64,000 nucleotides of DNA from Ailanthus altissimus (lineage: Eukaryota > Streptophyta > Magnoliopsida > Sapindales > Simaroubaceae): contig OX327710.1 of NCBI GenBank assembly GCA_946807835.1, positions 12,512,501 through 12,576,500 of the forward strand, in the 5' to 3' direction. Each line of letters starts with the position of its first letter. Within the stretch, counting starts at the first letter, position 1. This document shows, one piece after another, positions 14,047-26,186 of the stretch. The position numbers and the translations under genes are program-made. The notes beneath the pieces were generated by a model. It was not told the origin of the DNA. It ran no database searches and was given only the letters and a program-made list of their open reading frames with translations.

Positions 14047-15402
14047 TGATGGTTATTTTGTATAACACAAACTAACGCAAGTATACGTCATCGCAACAAG
14101 TAATATATGATAAGTAGAGTGTCGATCCCACGAGAAATTATTATTACTACTTGCTAAGTACTAAAATTATGATCTCCTATTCTTATTCAAGCTATTAGCA
14201 ATTCAATGATTTTTATATCTAAACTAACTAAACAAAAAGAATAATTACAAAAATTGAACAAAGAGAATAAGCGTGATAGCACAAATACTCAAATGTCTAG
14301 GATTACAATAATCCCTAAATACTTCACTTGAATTCAATTACTCCCCTTAGAATTATCAATATGAATGTTAACCAAGAACTCTAATATCCTCACAAGCCTC
14401 TTCCAATGATCAAGTGAGTATATTTCATTCAATTAATTATCTATATTCCTGTGATAATCAAATTGAAATAAGATTCATTAAGTTCAAATTCTCTAAATTG
14501 TCATATATGCCATATAAGTATATTTTTATCTCATATGGAACTTATGCTTTTACACAATGATCATACATCAATTTATCCACGGCCAACACAAAATTCTATT
14601 TTCCAAGTTCATTAAGGTTCCCAAATCAATCTAATACATTGTCATGTAATTAGAAGTATTAAGCATAGAACAAATTAAACAATTCAATACTAACATGACA
14701 AATAAAGGAAAATAATCAATCCAAGCTACATATAAGTTCACATTGTAATCATAGCAATAAACTTAGTTCATAATTGAAAACATAAGTTTAGAGAATCTAA
14801 CAACATCATTATACATGCTAGAATCAAGTACGAAATTGAAGAGAAGAAGAAATTTTCCTTTGGCAATAGTGATGTTCTTCCTCTAAAATGCAGAAATTTT
14901 TCTTCTTCCTCTTGATTCTTGGCTCTTGTTGTTGATTTTTGTATCCAATACTCAAATGAAGTGTTAATCTTTGTGCTCTCTATTGCTCAAAATAGTATTT
15001 TTGTTGCTATCGGAAACCTTAAGAGTGAGGAGCCTCCAATCCCTCAAATAGGCGAGTTGAGAGAAGTATTTAAATATTTGCATGGGCATCGTGGCGCTGG
15101 GCACGAGCATCAGGTATTCCCGAAGTTGACAAGCGCCGCGGCGCTGGGTGCTGAGCGCCGTGGCACTCACTCACTGATCTGGGCGCCTCGGCACCCAGCC
15201 ACCTGCTGCGCTACTTTCGTATTTTGAACTTAACTTCTTCGTTTGACGTCCGATTCGCCTTCCGTTTGTTCCTATACGTCACAGTTTCTGTCATACATCT
15301 ATTTATGATCATAAAACACAATTAAATAGCCAAATATGTATGAGTTAAAGCAGAAAATAAAAGTTGGGTACAAATCATACTAGTATTTTTACGCCCCTAT
15401 CA
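14047..15402. mobile_element. Nested solo LTR, 1356 bp, TSD GCCTC
   Basis: This insert interrupts copy A between 'ttgacctgagcctc' and 'gcctcacagcggg', positions that are contiguous in the other family copies. It begins TGATGG, ends CTATCA and is flanked by an exact 5-bp duplication, GCCTC, at 14042-14046 and 15403-15407. TG...CA ends, a 5-bp duplication and no coding content are the signature of a solo LTR. Near its start it has the 'gtcgatcccacgag' motif found in many plant LTRs. Family and orientation are not assigned. Confidence 0.85.
15095..15205. repeat. GC-rich palindromic GCGCCGNGGCGCTG cluster inside the nested LTR
   Basis: In otherwise AT-rich DNA, this stretch repeats near-palindromic variants of GCGCCGCGGCGCTG about four times (near 15101, 15133, 15156 and 15182). 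Each could fold into a strong hairpin. Similar motifs occur in a different LTR at about 58,700 and 63,300. Confidence 0.7.
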
Positions 15403-17285
15403 GCCTCACAGCGGGTTTATAAGTGATTTACTATATTTTGGTTTCATAAATGTCAAAGATCTTTCATGGTCTAACCACTACGTATCGTTGAGTATAGTCT
15501 GATGCTCATAAAGTCCGATATGTGCAGATATAGTATCCATCAGCTTACATAGGCATGTTGTATATCTTGATTCTCTGTGAATTATATTTTATGAAGTCTT
15601 TTGACCAAAGGCAGAAACTTCGAAAAGAGTTTTTTATAGGGCTAAACAATATCGTAAAGCAGTTTGTGGATATTTTCTTACGAAATACAAATCTGGAGAT
15701 AAGTTCACGGTTGAGCACATAGAGATTTGACTATCATTATCTATATCTCTACTTTTTTAGGATATAGGTGATAGAAAGATTATAAATATGTGTTCTGATC
15801 TCAATTTATATGGTCTAATGCGCTAATTTGTAATATTCGTAATATATACGTGAGGCATCGATCAAGAACTCATGGAATAGTTCTTTTGACGAATTAGGCG
15901 TGGACCTATAAAGTCCCGCAATATAAAGTGTACTCGCTATGCACTGAGACAACATATCGGATTGAATAATTTAATCTAATAAAATCCAGTAAAATTGAAT
16001 ATTTGTTTCAAGAACACTCAGGATACGCGCGTGTCAATACTTAAGAGTTAAATATATTAATTAAATAATAATAATTATTGACTATTTAAATATTACGCAT
16101 AGTGAGTATTTGGTTAAGTTTACTCAAATATGTGGTTAAGTGAGACCCACTTTGAATTAACTTAGTAACCTATTAAGGGTTTAAGGATAATTTTATATAA
16201 TTAATTATTTAATTATTAAATAATTAAAATATCTATATTTATGTAAGAGTTAAGTAAATTTAACAATGATTAAATATTAACTAAAAGATTAAGTTAAACT
16301 AAATATTTAATTACTTAATAGTTAAGTAAAATCTAACTCAATCAAGATTATTTATTAATTATGATTAGGTTAAATTTAAATATTTAGTTACTTTAACGCT
16401 TAAGTAAACTCTAATTTAACTTAAGTTAATTGTTACGAAAAATAGGTTAATTTAGATATTTATTAACTTAATAGTTAAGTTGATAAAATAAATATTAAAT
16501 AAATTAAATTAAAGCTATAATTATTTATATGAATATTTTAATTCATTTGAGACACACACATATATATATATATATATGCAAATGAGTGGCCCGCCCAGTG
16601 AGTTAACATAATAAAATTTTCATTTTTGTTTAAAGGCAAATGAAACAAAAAAACAAAAGTTGTTCTTTGGCAAATGAAAGTGGCCGACCATTTTTGGTTA
16701 AAGGGAATGAAAAGTTCATTTCTTTAGAATGATTAACAAAAATGCTTGTAAGGGTGGTTCAAGTACACGGGGAAATTGGTAAGAAAAAACAGTTTTTTTT
16801 TTAATTGTTGAAAATACTATTTCATCTTCTTTTCTAATTAAATTAACCATGGAAGCATTGGATTTGTTCTTTGTAAATCAATTGGTGAATAAACAAAGCT
16901 AAATTCATTACTTAAAAATAATTTAAGTATTAAATTATAGACTAAGAATTAATTTATAAGGGTTTAGGAGTTAAACCACAACTGAAAAATTAAAATTATT
17001 ATTCTAGTCAATAAAATTCATCTCTGTTTATTGTTAAAATTGACAGCATATTCATTTTAGGTAAAATTGCAGTTTAATTTTTTTCAAAGGCTAGCGAGGT
17101 AAATTTTTAATTATTAATTTGTTTATTATTGTAATGAGATAAAAATTTAATGTGTTTATTATTTTAAAAAATTATATTTTTATCTTCCGCTACGTATATA
17201 TTTATATATGAAATACATAGATTACATATATATGAAATAACAGACACGCACCACATGCATGCACTATAGTTTTAATCGACATTTA

Positions 17286-17388
17286 ACAATGATAAGGTAC
17301 AAAAAAATAAAAATAAAGAATAAAATAAAATTTCATAAAACACTACATTCCTCTTTTTGAGATGGCACATCTTAAAAAGCAGAAGTAC
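17286..17388. other. Short spacer between copy A and the gene fragment
   Basis: AT-rich spacer starting with the right ACAAT flank of copy A. Nothing else is recognised in it. Confidence 0.5.
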
Positions 17389-18040
17389 TTACTTAAACTG
17401 ACACAGACATTCTAAGTTCTGAAGAAAAAGTTTGGGATGAAGGATCCACAAATGAAACAGGATTGTAGGTATAACTTTAGGGATGACCATTAAGACACTG
17501 GTTCCTGGAACTTCATAAACAATGGGAATTGGTTCTAGGTTGTCATCAGGCTCTTTGCCATCTTCCTTCTTAACTCTCGCAGAATTGTCGATTCCTAAAG
17601 AGGAACTAGCCAAAATAAAATCTAAAATCTCTCGTTCCGCGAAGACCTAAACTGCTTCCATAGATGTAGCTACATAAAAGAAAATTGCAAAAATAGTTAG
17701 ATTATTTGAAAAGGGAAAAACTACTAATGAAACGATTATTTCGAAACTTATTGATATTTGTGAAGAACCCTTACAAGTGAAGGAGGCAAATATATCCTCA
17801 CCATCCAGAGGTTCCTCTTTTGGAAATAGCTCGCCCATAGACATAAATTCCTGATATATATCTCGATGACGAAAACCTGAAAAGGGTTCCTACCTTGATG
17901 CTTAAGTTTGAAGGAGTCAAGTTCTAAACTTCCTCCTCCCTCATCTGAGCACAAAGGAAATGGTGTACTCTTTGAAGCCCTATAAACTTTTGCAACATCT
18001 CAAGAATGTAGATATGGATATGATTGATTGGTTTCTTTTA
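17389..18040 (-). pseudogene. Unidentified multi-exon gene fragment
   Basis: On the minus strand, three stretches read like coding exons separated by GT-AG introns. They contain VAKVYRASKSTPFPLCSDEG (about 17905-17998), FRHRDIYQEFMSMGELFPK continuing to GEDIFASFT (about 17776-17890), and VFAEREILDFILASSSLGID continuing to EVPGTSVLMV (about 17490-17650). The composition is not repeat-like. Acceptors and donors are visible (AG before GAACCC; GTAAGG after FASFT). I do not recognise the protein. Stops lie both upstream and downstream, and the piece sits between two LTR insertions, so I read it as a captured or orphaned fragment and not a working gene. Confidence 0.4.
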
Positions 18041-18103
18041 GAAAAACTTGCACAAAAATCTTTCCCTCCCAAGGATAGAAGAGATAGTTGAAATGGTGCT
18101 TAT

Positions 18104-20952
18104 TGTAGTAACCAGTATCTACGACTGGTAAGAATAAGTATTTATATATGTATAAATATACGTATTTTATTTGTATGTTGGTGATACTTGATTTATATAT
18201 TGTTATTAGTAATATTTTTATAGGTTAAGGATATACGATTAGTATTGGGTTTATTTGTATGACTTTAGATTTATTTTAGGGACCAAATTGTTATACTTTG
18301 AAAGTTTTGGGGGCAAATTCGTAAATATCAAAAATTAACCTCTTAGTATAAAAATACACTTTTAAACCCTAATTTACCATTTTTAGGTCGAGCTACCCAT
18401 TTTAAGAGAGAGAAGAGAGAAATAGAGGAGAGAGAAAGAGGAGAAGAAGAAGAAAAAGAAGAAGAAATTGGAAATTTGAATTTCAAGAGGTATATCATAC
18501 GTATTTCTCAATTTATTGGTATTAATTAAGTTAATTCCTTTAAGTTTTGATTTCTGAAAATATGTATAATTGAGGATTTGTTGTGTATTTCGTAAGATCA
18601 TATAAGAATTGATGATGATCTATAAGATAGTTTGATAAATCATGATGAATTATAGAATTTCTGCTGGATAACCTCTTGATCTAGGAATTTTATAAATTGT
18701 TGTGATTCGATTCTGGTTTTGAATTTTGAGTATATGAAATTAGACATGTTTAGGATCATCTGAGACTTTGAATCGACTGAAAATCTCGAAAATTGAATTT
18801 GTAGTGAATTTACCAAAATGACCCTGAAATTCTGGAAATTTCCTGTGTAAACAGTATGATACAGTGGAAAATAATTTTTGACCTGCTGAATGATCTTTAA
18901 AAATTACGAATTTGTGGAATATGATAATTTTATATGTCTAATATGATATACTCGGAATTGAGAATTTGGATCAATGTGGTTGAAGTGTTATGAATTTCTA
19001 AAGTGTATCAGCTCATTGTAGTATTTGATTAACAGATTTTTAAAGTTATGAAATAAAATAGTTTTAAAATACTTTTGGCAGTTATTTGGAAGCCAAATAT
19101 TTATCATGGACTGAGATATGTGTCAAGAGTAATTATGTGATAGTTTTATAATTTTTGAGTTAGTATATGATTTTATAAAATTGAGAGATTGAATACTGTT
19201 CGGTAAGTATCTTGATCCTGTCAGGTTTGTGGTTTGGATTCGATGGTGTGTATGGAATGGATTGTGTAGGAATTTTGATATAATATTCATATATAAGAAG
19301 TATATATGAGTTAAGAATGATATATTCTGATTTCGGAGTAATTGGACATCATTTGATGTATTAGAAATTTTTGTTAAGTGTAAGTGGTCAGAATGACAGG
19401 TTTTGAGAAACCAAATATATAGACCAATTTGATGTGATAAATGCATTGTGTATAATTTTGTAAGCTATTTAAAGTATTTTGTGTGAATTGTGAGGCTTAT
19501 GAAAGGATTAATCTCCATTGATAGGTTAAGGAGATTTAAGCCTTGTAGCTGAAAGTGTTAAGAGGTAAGTATACTAGACTTTTTACTGAAATCACAATAA
19601 ACATAGTAATTGTTTTGTATGATTTTGCAAATGGGGTTAAGAATATGTTTATGTTATGTCAAAGTATATTTTGATATGAAATGTGAATATATGTTTCTGA
19701 ATGTGAGCATTGACATTGAGCATGGACATACATGTGTTTTTGTAAGTGAGCTTTCAAAATAAGATGTGTTTAATAAAGAAAGCTTTTGAAGTGTAATATG
19801 TCCATGAGAAATATTTTGTATTTTGAGGGTACTTGAACTCACTGTTAACTTAGTATGCATTTTATGTGATTGTGGAGCCTTTATGTGTGGCCTTTCCTTT
19901 GGGATTGGTATATGTTATGTGTTCCGTATGTAGGGAGGATCCTATTGGTACCTAAAGGAAGAGTGAGTCATCACATTCGTGTGGTGGCGTATTGGTGCAT
20001 GTGAGAGGACTCACCGATGATCAGGGTGAGGGTTTGGCTTTTACCTTCGGGCATAAGCATTATATATGTGTTATTCAAGACCTCACTTGTACTATTCCTC
20101 TCATATGGTATGTCACCTACGAGTGACATTTGGCTCATTATGTGATATGTGATATGTAAGTCCTACTAAGTAATAGTTGAGTGATGGTATTCCTATTATG
20201 TGTTTTGAAAGAATGTGTAAGCGCTTACATGATATGTGATTTGATAAGATTATGATTTTGATTGATCACAGCATATCATACATATGCATTGTGTACATAT
20301 ATGTATTTGTATTTGATATATGAAAAACTAATATGCTTACTGAGTTTTATACTCATTATAGTTTATGGTGATTTCAGGTAAATAAGGTGCATGTGTGCTT
20401 AGCGGATTTGGCAAGGCTTCTGCTGTTCCTTGGGTTCCCTAAGTTGCTAGGTTACCGAGTGTTTCATTTGGGGACACGTGGGATATGATATTTGATTTGT
20501 CCCTATTGAATAAATACTTATGTATTATTTCATTGTGTGTGGATTGGATTTGGTTTAAGTTTTATAAAGTGTGGTTATTGGATGATTTTAAGTAAGAATT
20601 TGCAATGGATATATTCTGGGCTCCCGGTAACAAAGTTGCTACTGGTGACGTAGTAGAGTGTTAATCTCTGAGAAAACTCTGCGTATCTCCGGTTTAATAA
20701 TTGTCCCAGTCATAATTCAATTGCTATAATTCTGAAAGAAATTGAAATGAATGTTTAAATATTGCCAAGAGAAGTTTATATTTATATGTTAGGTTATGAT
20801 TGATTTTAGTGTTGAACTTACTAGCAACTTGCTAAGGATTTCTGTGTTGAATGAAAGTTGAAAATTTTGTGTAATATTATTTATGAGTGCACATGCAGTG
20901 AATGAATGTAAGTGATGTCGTGTGTCGGATCTTTTGGGTCTGGGGCGTGACA
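18104..20952 (-). mobile_element. Solo LTR, 2849 bp, TSD CTTAT (copy 1 of two)
   Basis: Read on the minus strand it begins TGTCACGCCCCAGACCC, a start typical of plant Ty3/Gypsy LTRs, and ends GATACTGGTTACTACA. It is flanked by a perfect 5-bp duplication, CTTAT (18099-18103 and 20953-20957). A second near-full-length copy in the same orientation is at 44505-47315. No coding region is present. The element family beyond Ty3-like is an inference from the LTR start. Confidence 0.88.
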
Positions 20953-20994
20953 CTTATTCACTAAGGTGCTTTGCATATGAATAGTGTCAGATTA

Positions 20995-21175
20995 TGTGGG
21001 GTCCATCAACTCTTTGATCCATCAGCTGGATGACACCTCAGAGCTACTGACACACCCACACATCCAGCTTAAGTTACCTGCACCGTTAAGGATTCGAACC
21101 CCCACCCCCATCTCTATGGAGGCCTTATAGGCTTTTAGATGTTCGTCCTTATACCCATCAGGCTAGTCAGACCTC
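20995..21175 (-). mobile_element. tRNA-derived SINE copy, minus strand
   Basis: On the minus strand the unit starts near GACTAGCCTGATGGGTATAA, whose TAGCCTGATGGG resembles a pol III A box. It then has an exact B box, GGTTCGAATCC, and a 3' body ending near GACCCCACA. A second copy in the opposite direction lies at 21214-21393. The two form a long inverted repeat, seen for instance in 'gaggtgtcatccagc' and its complement. No poly-A tail is visible. Confidence 0.55.
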
Positions 21176-21213
21176 CATGGAGATGGGGGCGAGGGTTCGA
21201 ATCCTTGGGGGCG
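21176..21213 (+). mobile_element. Partial SINE piece with a third B box
   Basis: Between the two inverted SINE copies lies a 38-base piece with 'agatgggggcgagggttcg' and then AATCCTTGGGGGCG. It matches the segment of the SINE around the B box. It looks like a broken extra copy or the leftover of a partial duplication. Confidence 0.45.
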
Positions 21214-21393
21214 CAGGCTGGCCAACCTGATGGGTACAATGACGAACCTCTAAAAGCTTATAAGGCCTCTATAGAGATGGGGTTGGTGGTTCGAATCCTT
21301 GGGGGCGTAAATAACCTGAGCTGGATGTATGGGTGTGCCGGTGGCTCTGAGGTGTCATCCAGCCGGTGGACTAAAGAGTTGGTAGACCCCACA
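21214..21393 (+). mobile_element. tRNA-derived SINE copy, plus strand
   Basis: It starts near CAGGCTGGCCAACCTGATGG, has the B box GGTTCGAATCC at 21289, and ends near ACCCCACA. It is the inverted partner of 20995-21175. A-box similarity is weaker than in the minus copy. Confidence 0.55.
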
Positions 21394-21417
21394 CAGTATG
21401 ACAAAAAGGACCATGAT

Positions 21418-23608
21418 TGTTGGCGGAGATCTAAGACACGTAAGTGTATGCATGTGTAAGTGTGTCTATTACCTATACACGTATCATATACGAATTTTAA
21501 CGCGGCGAAAGTGTAAAACATGTAATAAACACAATAAATAAAATATATTAATCGCATTAATATATTTATAGGGTAAAGAACTCACCTCAACGTGTAACGT
21601 TATACACGTAATTTTTTGGAGTCTGCATGAAGACTAATTCGAGGGCAGTTCTAGTCACCAATACGGTGGGCTTGATGAGCTAGAATAACAGCTCTATACG
21701 CAACATTGGGTTTAACTCTTAAATCAAAAAATAGCCAAGTATTTTTTCATCATTTTTTCTAAAAAGATAAAAAAAAAAATAGAGAATTTGAAGCAATTTA
21801 CAATTGCTTCAATTAGAACCATAAAAAAATAAAATAATGTCATTTTTCTCTATTTTTTTCTTTCTTTTTTTTTTTTCCTTTCTTTTCTTCTCCATTTCTC
21901 TTCTTTATTTCTTTCTCATCTTTAAAATGCAACACCCACAAAAAATTTACAATTTCTCTCTTTATATATATAATATATATAAAATAATAATATATTATAT
22001 TATATTATAAAAATAATAATATAAGAAACATAATGGGTGCCAACTATATGGCACCCAAAATAAAATATTAATATATATAATATCATACAATAAAATATCA
22101 TATAATATAATAATATATAATATAATAAAATAATAATATATTATATAATATAATAAGAAAGATATTTTAATTATTTAACAATTAAATAATTAAAGTGTGA
22201 TATAACCATTTTGCCCCTTATGAATAATTACCAAGTCTACTCCCTAATAGGTCATACCAAACCCACATTTGGGTAAACTCAACTGATGGTCTATAATGCG
22301 CCACGTGTCATTATACAATTAGTAAATAATAATTATTAACTAATTATTGTATTTAACACTTAAATGCAGACACGCACATATTTCCGTAATAGTGCTGAAT
22401 ATTGCTGGATTAAATAATTTAATCCGGTATGTTGCCTCAGTGCACAACGAGTACACTCCATATCGCGGGACTCCCTAGGTCCTACGCCCGATTTGTTAAA
22501 TGAAATTATTCTATGAGTCTGTGAGTAATGCCTCACACACATGTCACGGATATACAAATTAGCGCGTTGAACTATGCAAATTAAGGTTACAACGCATACA
22601 TATAGTCTTTCCGTCATGATATCCTAGATGTGCGGGGATATAGATTATCACCGTCAATTCCCCTAGTGCTCATCCATGTCTTATCTCCAGACTTGTATCT
22701 CACTGAATAATATGCGCAAAATCTTTTGCTATATTGTTCTACCCAAGCGAAACTTTTTTTCGAGATGATTGCTTGTGACCACAAGACTTTTCGAGATACA
22801 ATCTCGAAGCATTTGGATATTTAACTCCATATGCGAGCTGACAGATCCCATATCTATACACACCGGACTCCATAAGCATCGAACCATACCCAACGACACC
22901 CAGCGGTCACACCATGAAAGGTCTGTGACATGCGTGGAACCAAAGTATTGTGGATTGCTTACAAGCCCACCGTGGCACTCAGGTCAAAGGACCACGTATA
23001 CTACTCAACTCGAGAGGACCCTCTGTTGATGACTTATATAAGGTGTCTATCGGAGGCTCTCGTAAGTCTGTCCCATATCCAATCCCAACGGGATACCCAC
23101 ATGTCAATACGAGATCCAAGCTCACAGTCGGCTAAGAATGTTCGTCTATACCCTATAGGTATGACATATGCTGATTTATATATAAAAGTATCTACCGACA
23201 GATCTGCATTGACAGAAATAGATCAGGGACAATTATTCGAGAACATACTTGCACAACTTGCATTTTCACCCAATTGCAACTCTGGCAACTATGCAGTTAT
23301 TGGTATATTCTCAAGTCTATGTCTCATTATAGACAAGGCTCCAACTCTTAGATCTGCTGAGTATTATAACCAGCTAACACTTAACTGTGCTAACATTTAA
23401 CATTTATATCTTTAAGCGTGGCTAACTATAAGCCCTTATCTAAACTCTTTTAGATCTAATCCGAACTCCTTCAAATCTACAATATTTATAATGTTACATT
23501 GCATAGTATTATATAAATTGGTATTAGCGATTTAATGGGAATGTACACTTGTATAAATATACAAGTATATGTACATTTAGGAATGACACATAAGCACCTA
23601 CCCTAACA
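21418..23608 (-). mobile_element. TGTTAGGG-family LTR-like unit, copy B
   Basis: On the minus strand it starts at 23608 with TGTTAGGGTAGGTGCTTA and ends at 21418 with ...CGCCAACA, preceded by the shared GATCT/ATGCATGTGT end block. Length is 2191 bp. The internal blocks match the other copies ('acccacatttgggtaaactc' near 22,260; 'gcgggactccctaggtcc' near 22,465). Its flanks (ATGAT and AATAA) do not form a duplication, which fits recombination or later rearrangement. No coding content. Confidence 0.75.
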
Positions 23609-23973
23609 AATAATATTCATTAAATTACAAAATTTACATGTCTTACACACAAAATGTGTAGTGGGATAGAAATCTAATTTTATATTCCATAAACACATAC
23701 TTGATAGAAGTTTTAATACTCTAACAAGAATAAAAATTACCTTGGAAGCCTTTGGAAGAGGTTCCCAAATTTAAGCTCACCTTAAAGTGCTATTCTTAGC
23801 AATTCTAGATTCTAACTTAGTGAGCTTGGAATGCTAGAATGGTAACTTTTATTCTGCAAGATTTTTCAAACAACTCTTGCTTTGGTCTCTTTTAACTTTG
23901 GGTAAGAAAATCATTCTTCTCTCCAATAGAGTTCATTTCTCCTTCTTCTAAGGATGATAAAACAACACTCTTT

Positions 23974-24480
23974 TGTCTACCTTTTACATATCTTGTTTTA
24001 TCTTTTTACATGAAAGATAAAAGTCAAAAACTAATTTTATCTTATTTTCCTCTAGATGGACTAATACTTTCCTTAAACCATTAATAAAATATCTTTTAAA
24101 CTTTTTATTATTTTAAGTCACCAAATGTATACTTGTCACCATCTTAAATAATATGTCTTTTTTCATAAACAAAGCTTATCTAATAAGCCTCATTAACATA
24201 ATAACATCATTGGAAAAGAGACTCTGTCTACCTCTTACATATCTTGTTTTACCTTTTTTATATGAAGGATAAAATACAAAAACTATTTTTGTCTTATTTT
24301 CCTCCATATGGACGAATACTTTCCTAAACTTTTAACAAAATATTTTTTAAGTTTTTTTATTATTTTAAGTTATTGAAGGTACACTTGTCACCATCTTAAA
24401 TAATGTGTCTTTTTCTATAAACAAAACTTATCTAATAAGTTTAATTAAGATAATAACATCATTGTAAAAGAAATGAGTGT
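23974..24480. repeat. Two-copy tandem duplication, period about 251 bp, inside copy C
   Basis: The block starting 'tacatatcttgttttatc' near 23,986 recurs as 'tacatatcttgttttacc' near 24,237. Similarity continues through 'ttttattattttaagt' and 'cttgtcaccatcttaaata' in both units. Confidence 0.75.
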
Positions 24481-24717
24481 CTAAGGACTTGTTCAAAGTT
24501 TATCTAATAAGCTTTAATAAAATAATTAAGTTCATGACTAGTGTCCAATACTTGTCAAAATCTTACACTAATGTTTAATCATTAAGCATTCTTAAAATAA
24601 TTAATTACATAACAAGTGTCCAACACTTGTTTAAGTACAATATAAAGCTTATCATTTGAGGCTTAGTGATGTGTCAGATTCTAACAATTAGAAATTGACA
24701 CATGTTCAATTCGATAG

Positions 24718-24950
24718 GTCTCAAAATCAAGCTCATCCATAAATTCCTAGGATTGTACTTTTCGACTGAGTAGTGTCAATCTTGAGAAGTCCTAAAATCG
24801 AGCTAATCCATAATCTCTTTGGATTAAAGTCTTCAACTGAGTAGTGTTTATCTCGAGAAGTCTCAAAATTGAGCTCATCCATAATCTCCTTGAATCGAAG
24901 TTTTAGATCGATGGGTATCCATCTCAAGAAGTCCCAATAATAAATCTTGT
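24718..24950. repeat. Tandem repeat of about 71 bp, three copies plus a partial
   Basis: Units begin with variants of 'tcaaaatcgagctcatccat' near 24,720, 24,790 and 24,862, with a degraded fourth near 24,932. Each continues into a 'gactgagtagtgt...tcgagaagtc' block. It lies inside copy C. Confidence 0.8.
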
Positions 24951-26186
24951 TCATCTATAATCTTCTCATATCAAACTCTTCGATCAAGGACGTTACCTTA
25001 GTGCTCAACGAGTACACTACATATTGTGAGACTTTTCAAATTTATGTCCAGTTTGTCATATGAAACTCCTCTATACATCTATGAACGATACTCCATGCAG
25101 ATATTACGAATATTACAAAACAACGTGCTAAACTATACAAAGAGGTTAACCATATATGTATAATTCTTTCGTTACCTATATCCTTGAAAGAGCAGAGATA
25201 TAGATTATTACTATCAAATCTCTATTTGCTCGACCATATATTTATCTTTATATTTATATTTGTATAAACAATATCTGTAAACACTTTTGTGATATTATTT
25301 TTTTCATAAAGAACTCTTTTTCGAGTTTACTGCTTATGGCCATAAGACTTTTTGAAATACAATTTCAGAGCATTATGATATATAACTCACTCATATGACC
25401 TGACGGATCCTATATCTATGTATGCCGAACTCTATAAGTATCAAACTATACCCATCAACATTTAGCAATCAAACTATGATAGGTCTCTAACATGCGTAGA
25501 ACCAAAGCATGGTGGAGCACTTACAAGCCCACAGTAGCGCTTAGGTTAAAAAACCAATAATACTACTCAACTCGAGAAGATCTTCCATTGACGACTTTGT
25601 GAGATGTCTATTAGAAGTCCTTGTGAGTTTATTCAATACCTAATCCTTATTGAATACTTGCATCTTTATATGAGCTTCTGCTAAGTTCGTGGTTTGTTAA
25701 GACTAACCATCTAGATAATCTAAATATAGAGATACACTGATCTAAAAAGGGTTCATCGATCGACCTGCATAGGTAAAGATAGATTAAAAATGAGGTGTTC
25801 AAGAACATACTGTATAATGGCATTTTCTAACACCATTTGCAACTCTTTGCAATTATGTCATTACTAATATATTTCTAGGTCATTATCCCATTTCAAAAAA
25901 GGTTATAACTCTTAGAATTTGCTAACTCTTATAAGCTACTAACTTTAAGCACTGCTAACTCTTAGCATTTCTAACTTTTAGTGCTAATCTAAACCTTTTT
26001 AGATCAAATTTAAATTATTTTAGATCAGATTTAAACTCTTTTAGATCATACAATGTTTGAAACATAACAAGCATTTTACTATTTATTAAATAATATTAAC
26101 GATTTTAATGAAATGTTGATTGTATAAATATTAAATAATAAATATTCATACAAAATAGGATGACTTATAAGCACAAAATCCCTACA

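Larger units (their letters stand above)
13411..17285 (+). mobile_element. TGTTAGGG-family LTR-like unit, copy A, split by a nested LTR
   Basis: The start (TATTAGAGTTGGTG) matches the family start TGTTAGGGTTGGTGCTTA. Shared blocks follow: GATGCGGGTCTATCGGTGGA at about 13810, the 'catggtctaaccac' block near 15,460, and the ACATGCATGCA block near 17,255. The five bases ACAAT flank both ends (13406-13410 and 17286-17290), which suggests a target-site duplication. Without the nested insert the unit is about 2.5 kb. It has no coding content. The lower-identity AT-rich 3' half (16,000-17,150) could hide extra insertions. Confidence 0.65.
23609..26186 (-). mobile_element. TGTTAGGG-family LTR-like unit, copy C
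   Basis: On the minus strand it starts at 26186 with TGTAGGGATTTTGTGCTTAT and runs down to abut copy B directly at about 23609. It shares the family's central blocks (25,000-25,760). It is enlarged by two internal tandem repeats (23,974-24,480 and 24,718-24,950); without them it is about 2.1 kb, the size of copy D. The lower border is inferred by alignment. Confidence 0.65.

Noticed and set aside
14919..15227. 102-codon plus frame with a GC-rich end
   Set aside because: It lies wholly in the nested solo LTR and its C-terminal part is the palindromic GC repeat.
21080..21300. tRNA genes suggested by GGTTCGAATCC
   Set aside because: No cloverleaf can be formed around the B boxes, and the unit continues as a 180-bp repeat; this is a SINE feature.
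22769..23400. Open frames up to 156 codons on the plus strand in copy B
   Set aside because: They fall in the less AT-rich core of the LTR-like unit, have no recognisable domain, and are not kept open in copies C, F and G.
24718..24950. CRISPR-like short regular repeats
   Set aside because: Repeats of about 71 bp are contiguous, with no unique spacers, and the genome is a plant nuclear one.
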